NCBI RefSeq assembly: GCF_904067045.1
Contig: NZ_CAJFDC010000010.1
Location: 404,001 to 468,000, forward strand
Reading direction: 5' to 3'
Length of the DNA stretch: 64,000 bases
DNA from: Pseudomonas sp. FEN
GTDB taxonomy: Bacteria > Pseudomonadota > Gammaproteobacteria > Pseudomonadales > Pseudomonadaceae
The position numbers and the translations under genes are program-made. The notes below the pieces were generated by a model. That model saw only the letters and a program-made list of their open reading frames with translations. It did no database searches and was not told the origin of the DNA. Of the stretch, positions 34,506-43,208 are shown one piece after another; positions within the stretch are counted from its first letter, which is position 1; every line of letters begins with the position of its first letter.

Positions 34506-35354
34506 ATGAGAGCCGTCGTTGTTCTACTTGTGCTGATTTTCCTAAGTGGCTGTCAACTCGCCAAGATAGTAACCACTTCGAAGATTCACCCCGACGTCGA
34601 CGAGATAAAGCAGCAAGACGGGATCCTGGCAATAACAGAAATTAATAATACAAGAATATCGGGTCTTCCTGAGACGGTGACCAATTTATGCGAATCCGGG
34701 CAGCCGAAGGCGTTTGCAGCCGCGATCTGGGTACCCATCGCGGCAAAGGTTGTAGTGGATGTTGTTACAGGCGCAGTAACAGATTATGTCAAGAGGATTA
34801 AGTCTGAGTCATCGCGATCGGTAACATTCAAGACTGTGGTGATGAGCGGTTCTCTGATTGAGGCGAACTGTATTGCACTTGTGAGAGGTGATGAAAAAAA
34901 TCCAAGTGCCGTGGTGGTATTGAAAGTTGAGGTATTTGGTGAAAAGGGATTTACCTTGCAACCGATTTTTGCACGCCTGAACAGAACTGTATCTTTGACG
35001 AAGTGTACAGCGAACTGCGGGGATAAAACGAAGTCGGAGGGGCAAGTGAATATGGTTGTCGCGGTATCTGGATCTGCTGCGGACGGAACTCTCAAAGACC
35101 TGGGGACGGGAGCGACCACGATAAGGGGATTGAGCATTCGTGCTCAAACAGTCAATGTTACCCAGGGCGTGGGGGCACCTACCAGCTTGATTGCCTTGCC
35201 TGCCGCCAATATACCCGTGCAGTTGAGTGTCTCGATGGCTGATATGGGGAATGTTGCTGGAGACCCGGATATTGCTCTAGGCGAAGTTCAAGCAGCAATG
35301 GCGGCGCTGAAGGAAGGTGCTGTTGCAGAGGTGAGTGCTCATTACAAGGACTAG
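34506..35354 (+). CDS. Predicted lipoprotein of unknown function
   Basis: 282 aa. Lipoprotein signal MRAVVVLLVLIFLSGCQLAK with lipobox LSGC (Cys at 16) and no Asp at +2, so outer-membrane sorting is expected. A GxxxG hydrophobic stretch PIAAKVVVDVVTGAVTDYVKR (about residues 80-100) could insert in membrane. A Thr/Val-rich domain with a CTANCG pair follows. The start with GGGAG eight bases upstream is preferred over the longer frame from 34215. Family unknown. Confidence 0.55.
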   Translation: MRAVVVLLVLIFLSGCQLAKIVTTSKIHPDVDEIKQQDGILAITEINNTRISGLPETVTNLCESGQPKAFAAAIWVPIAAKVVVDVVTGAVTDYVKRIKSESSRSVTFKTVVMSGSLIEANCIALVRGDEKNPSAVVVLKVEVFGEKGFTLQPIFARLNRTVSLTKCTANCGDKTKSEGQVNMVVAVSGSAADGTLKDLGTGATTIRGLSIRAQTVNVTQGVGAPTSLIALPAANIPVQLSVSMADMGNVAGDPDIALGEVQAAMAALKEGAVAEVSAHYKD

Positions 35355-35400
35355 GTGTTCCGTCTCGGAGAGTCATGGTCGCTTGTCGCAGATATAAAAC

Positions 35401-35420
35401 AGCCCGACAGCGTCGGGCTT
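35401..35420. terminator. Bidirectional hairpin between lipoprotein and metallo-hydrolase genes
   Basis: AGCCCGAC-AGCG-TCGGGCTT forms a strong stem 46 bases past the lipoprotein stop and before the 3' end of the converging minus-strand gene. The T-run is only two bases, with an A-rich flank on the other side. Confidence 0.5.
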
Positions 35421-35540
35421 GAGTGGGTGTTGCCGGAGGCTATGAATCAACGTGCTCGTCCTTGAGTGACAGGAGCAGAAACGGCACGGCTGGGTCCGTT
35501 TTCATCGGGTCAGGGGACAGGCGGCACGACCTCTGCCTGC

Positions 35541-36380
35541 CTAGGCTTCATAGGAGATTTTGTAGGTCTTACCTGCCCGTTCGATGTGTGCAAAGCCGAG
35601 TTCACCAAGATGCATGCCAGCGATAAGGAGCTTGTCCGAACTGACGACATCCAATAGCTTCGACCGTGTAGCCGCGCAAAGAAGCGGATCTTGGTCGAAT
35701 GCAATTGATACATTGGGACGAGCAATCTGGATCTGGGGAAAATGAACGATGTCTCCCCAAATCAACAGGCTGCGATCTTTGGATTCTAGGCGATAACCAG
35801 AATGCCCGGCGGTATGCCCCGGAAGGGACATCGCACTGATGCCAGGGAGTATTTCATTATTAGTGAACGTGCGTATCTTTTTCCGATACTTGTCAAATAT
35901 CCTCCGAGCGAACAGAAAGTTTCCACGAACGCGCTCACTCGCTCGACTGAGATTGCCGTCGTCCTTCCAGAAAGAAACCTCCTGCTGGTGGACAACCAAC
36001 TCAGCATCGGGAAAGGCAATTTCTCCAGATGCATCGATCAGCCCTCCGATATGATCGGGATGCGCATGGGTCAGAAGAATCGTATCTATTTCCGAGGGGC
36101 GCACGCCTGCAAGAGCAAGATTGGCCTGCAGCTTGCCACCCCATTGCTTGAATCCGCCTGCCCCCGCATCGATCAGGATCGTTCGGCCACGGCCACGAAC
36201 CAAGTAGCAATTGATGTGGATCGACGACGGATCACCCACACCTGCTTCTTGCTGCAATCTGGTTGCCTCGGTTGGATCAATATTGGAAAGCCAATCCAGA
36301 CTTGCACAAAGATATCCGTCACTGATGGCAGTGATCGAAAACTCTCCAATCTGCTGGCTCGGGAGTTTCATGTTATTCAT
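35541..36380 (-). CDS. MBL-fold metallo-hydrolase
   Basis: 279-aa metallo-beta-lactamase-fold protein. The zinc motif is LLTHAHPDHIGGL. Downstream ligands include His in LPGHTAGHSGYR and Asp in IWGDIVHF. This is the glyoxalase II/lactonase-like group (AHL or other lactonases). The ATG at 36380 overlaps the preceding gene stop by ATGA. Paired with a DUF4286-like gene, so it may hydrolyse a lactone or thioester formed in the same pathway. Confidence 0.78.
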   Translation of the reverse strand: MNNMKLPSQQIGEFSITAISDGYLCASLDWLSNIDPTEATRLQQEAGVGDPSSIHINCYLVRGRGRTILIDAGAGGFKQWGGKLQANLALAGVRPSEIDTILLTHAHPDHIGGLIDASGEIAFPDAELVVHQQEVSFWKDDGNLSRASERVRGNFLFARRIFDKYRKKIRTFTNNEILPGISAMSLPGHTAGHSGYRLESKDRSLLIWGDIVHFPQIQIARPNVSIAFDQDPLLCAATRSKLLDVVSSDKLLIAGMHLGELGFAHIERAGKTYKISYEA

Positions 36381-36934
36381 TGCTGTAATTCTGGCCAATA
36401 TTCGGATGTGGCGTCACCGCCACTCGTCAATTGCGCGGTCATCGGCGCATAGAGGTGGACGTCCTCCGGTAAATATTCCACACCGGACTCGATGGGACGA
36501 TCGAGCTTCGCCAGCCATCGATGCTCAGGGTACTTCTCCAATGCGACTGCTTGAATCTGATAAGGCGTGAGGCCCATCGTGATGAGCGGCTCGAGGCCGG
36601 TTGTGCTCACCACCAGATACTCGTCTGCACCGATGGCCGGAGCTCGGTCAAGACCAGCATAAAGATTGCGGTGCCAATCGGTGATGTGCTGTTGCCAGCG
36701 CGCGAAGTTTCCACCGCCTTTCTGACGATAGTCATCTGCCTGAAGAACAGCGAGATTGTCGATCGAATGAAGCGCAAGGTAGACAGGGCACCCGGCGCTC
36801 AATGCTTTGAAGCGCTGCGAGGTATGGAATCCGTTCACTGAAATGAGCGCTGGCAGTTTTTCCAGGCTGTAATAATGATTCCACTCTGCTTCGCTGGCTG
36901 GATCGGCGAAGCTGCACTCGACGGTATAGATCAT
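36377..36934 (-). CDS. DUF4286/EthD-like dimeric alpha-beta barrel protein
   Basis: 185 aa, built of two ferredoxin-like barrel repeats: TVECSFADPASEAEWNHYYS-LEKLPALISVNGFHTSQRF (W-x2-YY-x3-L-P pattern of DUF4286/EthD) at the N-terminus and a second half from about residue 110. Such dimeric barrels are small enzymes or binding proteins in aromatic and ether degradation. It is the first gene of a two-gene operon divergent from the LysR regulator at 37094. It resembles the protein at 46013. Confidence 0.6.
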   Translation of the reverse strand: MIYTVECSFADPASEAEWNHYYSLEKLPALISVNGFHTSQRFKALSAGCPVYLALHSIDNLAVLQADDYRQKGGGNFARWQQHITDWHRNLYAGLDRAPAIGADEYLVVSTTGLEPLITMGLTPYQIQAVALEKYPEHRWLAKLDRPIESGVEYLPEDVHLYAPMTAQLTSGGDATSEYWPELQQ

Positions 36935-37093
36935 CAGATCACTCCTGGCCGGGAGTCTCAGGCGCCCGGGTTCGCTTGTTGATGTTCTGTCACGGTATGA
37001 CGTGCATCGCGGCGTATAAATCGATTTTTTGGTAACCTTCAGTGAAGAAATATCAAGGTGGCCTGGGTACCTTGCCCTGAATCAGGAACGTTC

Positions 37094-37996
37094 ATGCGCC
37101 GAAAGATTCCCAGCAACACTGCACTGATGGCATTCGAGGCTGCCGCCCGTCATGGCAGCTTCGCGCGCGCGGCGGACGAACTATCCCTCACCGAAGGGGC
37201 AATAAGTCGTCAGATCGGCCGGCTGGAAGCATTCCTCGATGTCATGCTGTTCGAGCGAGTCGGAAATCGCGTCCGACTCCTGCCTAACGGGGAGCGCTAC
37301 GCAGCCCAGGTGCGGGAGTCGCTCGATCGACTGGAGCGGGATAGCCGATACCTGATGGGACAGCCGAGCGATGGCGCGAGCCTCGACATAGCCACCGTCC
37401 CGACTTTCGCTATGCGGTGGCTCATTCCTCGCTTGCCACTCTTCAGGCATAAGCGTCCAAACATCTCTGTGCACCTTACCGAGCGTACGGAACCCTTTGT
37501 TCTCGCCGGAAGCGGGTTCGATGCCGCAATCCATTTCGAGCATCCGGCCTGGACAGGAATGCGCCCGCACCCTCTGATGAATGAGGTGCTGGTTCCGGTT
37601 TGCCATCCCGGGCTTCTGAAGGGCGTCAAAACGGCAACTGCGCTGGATACCTTGCCGCGACTGCATCGGCGACAGAACCCCGATGCGTGGCAACACTACT
37701 CCCAGGAGACTGGAATCCCACTGACCCATCCGGCAATGGGGGCGCGCTACGATCTTCATGCAATGTTGATCGAGGCTGCTTTGGCCGGTCTTGGCGTTGC
37801 TCTGGTACCGCGCCTCTACATTGAAACCGAACTTGCGCAAGGTCGGTTGGTCGCACCGTGGCCAGATGGGAAAACCATCTCCAAAACCTTCAGCCTCATC
37901 CTCCCCGAGCCTATTGAACTGAGCAGGGAGCCAATACGAGCGTTTGCTCAATGGGTACTGGATGAAGCGAAGAAGACAACAATGGTTGAGCTGTAG
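37094..37996 (+). CDS. LysR-family regulator (GcvA-like)
   Basis: 300-aa LTTR with the GcvA-type N-terminus IPSNTALMAFEAAARHGSFARAADELSLTEGAISRQIGRLE and the effector domain from about residue 90 (LDIATVPTFAMRWLIPRLPLF). It is divergent from the DUF4286/MBL-fold operon and probably its regulator. The ATG at 37094 is preferred over a GTG-type start further upstream because it gives the canonical family beginning. A CTTC-AGT-GAAG palindrome at 37037-37047 lies in the intergenic space. Confidence 0.78.
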   Translation: MRRKIPSNTALMAFEAAARHGSFARAADELSLTEGAISRQIGRLEAFLDVMLFERVGNRVRLLPNGERYAAQVRESLDRLERDSRYLMGQPSDGASLDIATVPTFAMRWLIPRLPLFRHKRPNISVHLTERTEPFVLAGSGFDAAIHFEHPAWTGMRPHPLMNEVLVPVCHPGLLKGVKTATALDTLPRLHRRQNPDAWQHYSQETGIPLTHPAMGARYDLHAMLIEAALAGLGVALVPRLYIETELAQGRLVAPWPDGKTISKTFSLILPEPIELSREPIRAFAQWVLDEAKKTTMVEL

Positions 37997-38174
37997 GGAA
38001 CTTCCTTCGACGTTTTGAGCTGACACTCTCCTTTCAGTGGGGGGGGGAGTCGCTGATTCCAGTTTGGCCCTGGCGGGCAAGAGCGCGCGCTCGTTCTCCT
38101 GCCCGCCGCTTTGGGTGAGGCTGACGCTATCGCTATCGACACGGAGTCGCGGCGCAAGACCGGAAAAGGTTTGG

Positions 38175-38885
38175 CTAATCCGGAATAACCCGTGTTTCGT
38201 CGTAACCCATCCGGCCATCGCCATGCTCAATGAGCACGTTCACACCGTTGCTCTGGACCGTAGCCTCGATGTTCATATAGATCGGTGTCATTAACAAACC
38301 GGCCATGTCATCGACCTCCAGCGTCCTTACCAGATTGCCAGTCTTGATCTCGACCTCCTTGACCGCCTTCATGGTGATGTAGGGCACCTGGTAGGTTTCT
38401 ACAGGGGCCTGGATGCCGTAGACGCCCAGGAACATTCGATCCTGGGTACGGGACCACATTGGGACTTCAACGTTGCCTTCAAGCAGTTGGTTGTTGTCAT
38501 CGGTGTTGTCCAGGCGCCCCACCTGTTGCAGGTTGATCGGCAAGGTCCGCGTCCCGTCACGCCAAGTACCGCTTGCTCCTTGGTCAGTCACCGTCAGTGT
38601 GATCGGGCACTTTTTATCAGGCTCTTCGCAGAGCTCCAGTTGCTTTTCAGTCTGCTGCTTGCCATGTAAGGCAATCGGGATGCGATGCTCATCATAGTAA
38701 TAACTGCCATCGACCTTACCGAGCTGACCTTGCTGCAACCACATATACGTCTGCAGCGACATATGCACCGAATGGCTACCCAGGGTTCCGGTGTAATTGC
38801 GCACCTCGTACCAGCCGGCCCACCCTGGCAGTGGCAGGCAGGTCAGGAGGAACGACAGTGAGGTGATTTTCTTCATGGGGGGCAT
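38175..38885 (-). CDS. Secreted protein of unknown family
   Basis: 236 aa. Signal peptide MPPMKKITSLSFLLTCLPLPGWA, then a mature beta-rich domain (WYEVRNYTGTLGSHSVHMSL ... GSYYYDEHRIPIALHGKQ). A Cys pair is seen (CEEPDKKCP). The C-terminal part contains EVEIKTGNLVRTLEVDDMAG. Family not recognised. It lies between a LysR gene and two relics, so it may be a survivor of a degraded block. Confidence 0.5.
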   Translation of the reverse strand: MPPMKKITSLSFLLTCLPLPGWAGWYEVRNYTGTLGSHSVHMSLQTYMWLQQGQLGKVDGSYYYDEHRIPIALHGKQQTEKQLELCEEPDKKCPITLTVTDQGASGTWRDGTRTLPINLQQVGRLDNTDDNNQLLEGNVEVPMWSRTQDRMFLGVYGIQAPVETYQVPYITMKAVKEVEIKTGNLVRTLEVDDMAGLLMTPIYMNIEATVQSNGVNVLIEHGDGRMGYDETRVIPD

Positions 38886-39038
38886 TCATTCCGAGTGTCC
38901 ATACAAGGTGTCGGTAGTTTAAACGGATCATCCGCTCGCCATTTGTGGTTTATCGCTTCGGATGATTGCTGCACTCGATGGGGCTGCTACCCTGATGTTG
39001 CTGGTGACACTCATCCTCCATCCTCCTGGTGATGTTTC

Positions 39039-39242
39039 ATGCCCGTTTCCCAATCCATCGAAATGACCCCGCTTGAGAGCCTTGATTCGCTGATAGCATT
39101 GCTCCGTGCCGAGGGCTTGCCTCACGGAGACCTTGGCGAGCCTGAGCGTGAGTTCTGGCAGTTCCAGCACGGCGGCTAGTCCCTCGAGTTCCGTAGCCTG
39201 TGCCCGTCCACTGCCCGCTACCTGGCAAAGCGGCTGTCCTAG
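39039..39242 (+). pseudogene. Relic of an ArsN2-like GNAT acetyltransferase (internal deletion)
   Basis: The frame from ATG 39039 reads MTPLESLDSLIALLRAEGLP, typical of the N-terminus of ArsN2-type GNAT proteins, up to a stop at 39177. It continues in the same frame after the stop with FRSLCPSTARYLAKRLS, the usual C-terminus of that family. The acetyl-CoA-binding middle is missing and a stop interrupts the join, so the gene is dead by internal deletion. Confidence 0.6.
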
Positions 39243-39320
39243 TTTCATTGTGATCAGTTCGGCAGTCAGTGTCGGTTTTGGTATCGTCCATCTGGTGGGG
39301 CCAGCTCAAATGGGGGATAG

Positions 39321-39560
39321 GTTTGCCTGGTCCTTGGCCATCATGATTTGGCCGAGACACTGGCCGATGCCGGTTTCATCGTGGCGGCCATCAACCTCGT
39401 TCCCGGCGCCGCGCATTTTGCTTTTCTCGCCCCCTGTTCTGCGCCGTTGAAGCAGGATGCAGCGGAGTTCTGCGTTGATGCCAAGGGATTCGACCGCGTT
39501 GCCGTGCACAAGCAGCTCAACGAAAGGGCGCTTGAGTTTTTTGAAGCGCATGTCCGCTAG
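39321..39560 (+). pseudogene. Relic of a dienelactone-hydrolase-family protein (internal deletion)
   Basis: HHDLAETLADAGFIVAAIN (start of the mature fold) is fused directly to VPGAAHFAFLAPCS and GFDRVAVHKQLNERALEFF, the family C-terminus with the catalytic-His region. The nucleophile elbow and the middle of the domain are gone, and a stop precedes the fragment. Homologues are full-length alpha/beta hydrolases. It lies next to the GNAT relic in the same direction. Confidence 0.65.
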
Positions 39561-39608
39561 ATGATCAGGCGCGCGCCTTGAGCGACGTCGCGCCTGAGCA
39601 GACATGGG

Positions 39609-40496
39609 TTATTTGGCTTTCAGGCCATAGGTCTGGCTGGCAAAGGAGGCGATTGCATCCGCCATGGCTTGAGGTTGTTCGGGGGCCATGGCATGGCCGG
39701 TTTTTTTCAGCACGACTACCGAAACCCGGTCCCCGAGCATGTTCTTCAGTACCTGTGAGAAGCGGCGGGGCGCCACCGCGTCATCCTCACCCTGCAGGTC
39801 AAGAATCGGCGCCTTGCCAGCGGCGAAATAGTCGTCCACCGGCGTGGTGTTACGCGCATGGGATTCAGCTTCGTGTGTCGCTTCGTGCCAGCCGTCGAGC
39901 CAACCAGTCGGGTCATTGCCCGGCGCAAAGAACGCTTGCTTGAGGTAGATCAGGCGCTGCTCCTTGGACAGCGACAGGTCGCCGGCACCGTCGATGGCCT
40001 TGCGCATTTCCGGACCGATGGGCTTTTCTGTCGAGCCTGGTGGTACCTTGCCAGCTGAAGCGGCGGCCAACACGACACCGCGTACCAGGTCTGGGCGATC
40101 AGCGGCCAGCTGACGCGCCGGGAAGTTGCCCCAGGCATGCCCGACTACTACCACAGGCCCGGATTTTTCATGCTCGACGACGGCGGCGACGTCCTTGGCA
40201 AAATCATGGACGGAGAGGTTTTCCATCGGCCCGACGCTCTTGCCGATGCCGCGCGGTTCAGGGCGTACCACCCGGAAACCCTTGGCCTGCAGATCCTCCG
40301 CCACCTGGTCATAGTCACGTCCCGAGCGGCCGAGGGAGGGCAGCATGACAATGACCGGACCCTTGCCTTGGGACGTTACGTCGATCTGTACGTTGTCGTA
40401 CTTGATCACGTCGTGTTGCAGGGCAGAGCTGGCAAATGCGCTGGCGCAGGCGGTCAGCATGGCCGCCGCGCAGAGGTTCAAGGCGAATTTTTTCAT
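39609..40496 (-). CDS. Alpha/beta hydrolase-fold protein with Ala at the nucleophile position
   Basis: 295 aa exported protein. The signal MKKFALNLCAAAMLTACASAFA could be cleaved by signal peptidase I (AFA) or II (LTAC). Fold landmarks: VIVMLPSLGRSGRDYD, the elbow VVVGHAWGNFPARQLAADRP, LDLQGEDDAVAPRRFS and GHAMAPEQP (His). The elbow reads G-H-A-W-G where active members have G-x-S-x-G, so it is probably a binding rather than hydrolytic protein, or uses another residue. It is the last gene of an eight-gene operon. A degraded homologue occurs at 47752. Confidence 0.75.
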   Translation of the reverse strand: MKKFALNLCAAAMLTACASAFASSALQHDVIKYDNVQIDVTSQGKGPVIVMLPSLGRSGRDYDQVAEDLQAKGFRVVRPEPRGIGKSVGPMENLSVHDFAKDVAAVVEHEKSGPVVVVGHAWGNFPARQLAADRPDLVRGVVLAAASAGKVPPGSTEKPIGPEMRKAIDGAGDLSLSKEQRLIYLKQAFFAPGNDPTGWLDGWHEATHEAESHARNTTPVDDYFAAGKAPILDLQGEDDAVAPRRFSQVLKNMLGDRVSVVVLKKTGHAMAPEQPQAMADAIASFASQTYGLKAK

Positions 40497-40523
40497 TGTT
40501 ATTCTCCGGTATTGTTGAAAAAG

Positions 40524-41315
40524 TCAAAGGGTCTTGCCGGGTTCCAGGCCACTCTCTTCAAGCAACTGAATGGCCGGCTTGCTGGTCAGGTATTCGATGA
40601 AGGATCTGGCGGCGGCCGATTGAGTCGATTGTTTGGCCACCACGGCGGTGAACAGGCTGATCTTTTGTACCTTGTCGGGTAGCGGGCCGACGAAGTCGAC
40701 ACCGGGGGTGACTTTCAACTCGCTGACTTGCTGCATGCCCAGTTCGGCATCGCCGCGGGCCAAGGCCGTCCCCACCAGTTCCTTGCCTTCGATCACCACG
40801 CTTTTCGACTTCATCTGTTCGCTGATACCGAGCTTATTGAACAGGGTCGTCGAGATGTAGACGCCGCTGGCGCCTTGCGAATAGGCGACCCGCTTGGCGT
40901 TCAGGAGTGCCTGACGCAGCGCATCCACCGATGAAATATCGGGTTTTGGCTGGCCCTTGGGGACGCCAACTCCGATCCGAGAGGAGGCAATCTGGGTGCG
41001 AGTGGCCATTTCGAATGAGCCGGTGCCCGAGAGTTGGTCCAGTGTTTCGGCGGCCATGATCGCCAAATCCATGGGCTCCTTGTGCAACACCCGCTGAGGG
41101 ATCGAATCGGGCGACTCGCCCATCGATGGCCCCCAACTGATCAGCAGCTTGTTGCCGCTGGCTTTCTCGTAGGCCGGCTGCAGGTGTTGCATGGCACCCT
41201 TGAGTGCGCCGGTGGCAATGACATGCAACTCGGCGGCCTGCAGTTGGGCGCTGACAGCGAGCAGACTGCCGAGGCCTGCGGATACCATAAGCGACGCTTT
41301 TGTTGTTTTTTTCAC
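40524..41315 (-). CDS. ModA-like periplasmic substrate-binding protein
   Basis: 263 aa. Signal peptide (KKTTKASLMVSAGLGSLLAV ... LQA), then a type II periplasmic-binding fold of the molybdate/sulfate family: ELHVIATGALKGAMQHL, LLISWGPSM, DLAIMAAETLDQL and RVAYSQGASGVYI. The preferred GTG start has AAAGG upstream; a longer ATG-type frame exists. No permease or ATPase gene is adjacent, so it probably binds an organic anion or serves a sensor or unlinked transporter. Confidence 0.75.
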   Translation of the reverse strand: MKKTTKASLMVSAGLGSLLAVSAQLQAAELHVIATGALKGAMQHLQPAYEKASGNKLLISWGPSMGESPDSIPQRVLHKEPMDLAIMAAETLDQLSGTGSFEMATRTQIASSRIGVGVPKGQPKPDISSVDALRQALLNAKRVAYSQGASGVYISTTLFNKLGISEQMKSKSVVIEGKELVGTALARGDAELGMQQVSELKVTPGVDFVGPLPDKVQKISLFTAVVAKQSTQSAAARSFIEYLTSKPAIQLLEESGLEPGKTL

Positions 41316-41363
41316 GACTGTACCTTTTGGGGGTTGGGGTTGTGGATCAACGGTCGACACCTC

Positions 41364-42305
41364 TCAGGTGGCGCCGCGGGTATTCACGTAAAGCGAATAA
41401 AGTGAGGTGGTAGAGGCCATCAGCAGCCGGTTGCGCCTGGGGCCAGCGAAGCACAAGTTGGCGCAGCGCTCCGGCAGGTCGATATGACCGATGGCGGTGC
41501 CGTCCGGGGCGAATACGCGCACACCATCCAGGCCTGCCTCGCCGCTACCCCAGCCGCACCAGAGGTTGCCATCGATATCGATACGCAAACCGTCAGGCGT
41601 GCCGACGCCGGCATCGATCAAGACTTTTCCGGCATCGAGTACCTGGCCTTCGCTGACGTTGAAAGCCTTGATGGTGCGCGGTCGGGCGCGGGACTCGACG
41701 ACGTACAGGGTTTTTTCGTCCGGTGAAAAGGCCAGTCCGTTGGGCCCTTGCACGTCGTCGGCGACACAGCTCAACTCGCCATTGAGCGGGTCGATGCGAT
41801 AGAGGTTGGCAGGCAGTTGCGCACAACCCTTTTGCCCCATGTAATCGCTTGCCAACCCGAAGGGTGGGTCGGTGAACCAGATGGAGTCGTCGGACTTGAC
41901 CACCACATCATTGGGGGAATTGAGCGGCAGCCCCTGGAAATGGCTGGCCAGTACCGTCTGGCTGCCGTCATATTCGGTACGGGTGACCCTGCGGCCGCCG
42001 TGCTCGCAGACGATCAGGCGGCCCTGGCGGTCGCGCGTCATGCCATTGGCCTGGTTCGACGGGTAGCGCCATACGCTGAGCGCGGCGCTTTGTTCGTCCC
42101 ACTTGAGGATTCGGTCGTTGGGCAAGTCCGTGAACAGCACATGGCGGGCGTCACCGAACCACACCGGCCCTTCGGCCCAACGCAGGCCACCCGCGACGCG
42201 CTCAACCTTCGCATGCGCCAGCCGATAATGGCTGAAGCGCGGGTCGAGTTCGCGAACGGCGGGGTCGGGGGTTCGCAGGCTGGGTTGCCAGGGAAAGTCG
42301 GGCAC
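41364..42305 (-). CDS. SMP-30/gluconolactonase-family hydrolase
   Basis: 313-aa six-bladed beta-propeller lactonase. Landmarks: LRWAEGPVWF (metal Glu), SPNDVVVKSDDSIWFTDPPFG (Asn/Asp metal ligands), GPNGLAFSPDEKTLYVVES and GTPDGLRIDIDGNLWCG. Hydrolyses lactones (gluconolactone type). It follows the LigI-like amidohydrolase by 25 bases in the same operon, so two lactone-opening enzymes are present in one pathway. Confidence 0.82.
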   Translation of the reverse strand: MPDFPWQPSLRTPDPAVRELDPRFSHYRLAHAKVERVAGGLRWAEGPVWFGDARHVLFTDLPNDRILKWDEQSAALSVWRYPSNQANGMTRDRQGRLIVCEHGGRRVTRTEYDGSQTVLASHFQGLPLNSPNDVVVKSDDSIWFTDPPFGLASDYMGQKGCAQLPANLYRIDPLNGELSCVADDVQGPNGLAFSPDEKTLYVVESRARPRTIKAFNVSEGQVLDAGKVLIDAGVGTPDGLRIDIDGNLWCGWGSGEAGLDGVRVFAPDGTAIGHIDLPERCANLCFAGPRRNRLLMASTTSLYSLYVNTRGAT

Positions 42306-42330
42306 GGTCGGTTTCTCCAGAAGGTCGGCT

Positions 42331-43161
42331 TCAGCGATACAGGGTGTTTGGATTGGTGACCAGAACCGCCTGCGCTACCGCGGGGTCGGCACAGGTCTGG
42401 AGCACGAAGTCCAGCAACAGAGCGTCGTCGGGTACCTCGCCCTTGACGTTCGGATGGGGCCAGTCGGAACCCCAGATCGTCCTGTCCGGGGCACATTCGA
42501 GAAAGCGCCGAGCCCAGGACAGACCTTGTGGCCAAGGGCCGGCGGCGCCTTGCATGGCGCGGTCGATGCCCGACACCTTGATCCAGCGGTCCGCTCGTTT
42601 CAGATGCTGTTCCAGCGCCTTGAGCGGGGCCGCTTCGATCGGTTGGCTCAGGTCCAGGCGCGCCATATGGTCGATGACCAGTGGTGTATGCAAGGTTTTC
42701 CAGGCGTCGAGCACGGGCAGCAAAACGTCGATTTCACCGTGCAGGAGTACGTGCCAACCCAAGGGGGCAACGCGTTCGGCAAGTCGGCGCAGATACTCCG
42801 GGTCACGGTTGCCGGGAAGGTGTCCCATCAAGTTGAAACGGATGCCTCGCAGCCCGCCATCATGCAGGGCCTGGAGCTGATCATCGGTGGTGCTGTCGTC
42901 GATCAAGCCAATGCCCCGATATCGCCCGTTGCTGGCGGCAATGGCAGAAAGGATGGCGCCATGGTCGGTGCCATAGGGCGCGGCCTGCACCAGCACCCCG
43001 TGTTCGATACCCAAGCTTCGATGCAGCTCAAGCAACGCCTCGAACGGCGCGGGCGCTGGGTGGTAGGCGGCGTTGGCCGGCAGCGGGAATTGATCCCACG
43101 GGCCGTAGATGTGGGTATGGCAGTCCCACGCGCCTGCTGGAAGGAGTGTGTGCATGGTCAT
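42331..43161 (-). CDS. TIM-barrel amidohydrolase, 2-pyrone-4,6-dicarboxylate hydrolase-like
   Basis: 276 aa amidohydrolase_2. The N-terminal metal motif is DCHTHIYGPWDQFPL, followed by RGIRFNLMGHLP, LVIDHMARLD and WGSDWPHPNVKGEVPDD. This pattern (DCH.H..GP, WGSDWPHP) belongs to the LigI/2-pyrone-4,6-dicarboxylate lactonase and related dicarboxylactone hydrolases. It probably hydrolyses a lactone in a dicarboxylate route. Which lactone is not fixed by sequence. Confidence 0.75.
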   Translation of the reverse strand: MTMHTLLPAGAWDCHTHIYGPWDQFPLPANAAYHPAPAPFEALLELHRSLGIEHGVLVQAAPYGTDHGAILSAIAASNGRYRGIGLIDDSTTDDQLQALHDGGLRGIRFNLMGHLPGNRDPEYLRRLAERVAPLGWHVLLHGEIDVLLPVLDAWKTLHTPLVIDHMARLDLSQPIEAAPLKALEQHLKRADRWIKVSGIDRAMQGAAGPWPQGLSWARRFLECAPDRTIWGSDWPHPNVKGEVPDDALLLDFVLQTCADPAVAQAVLVTNPNTLYR

Positions 43162-43208
43162 CAGCTCGAATCAGGAAAAGCCCTGCCCATCAAGGCCGGG
43201 CGGGCAGA

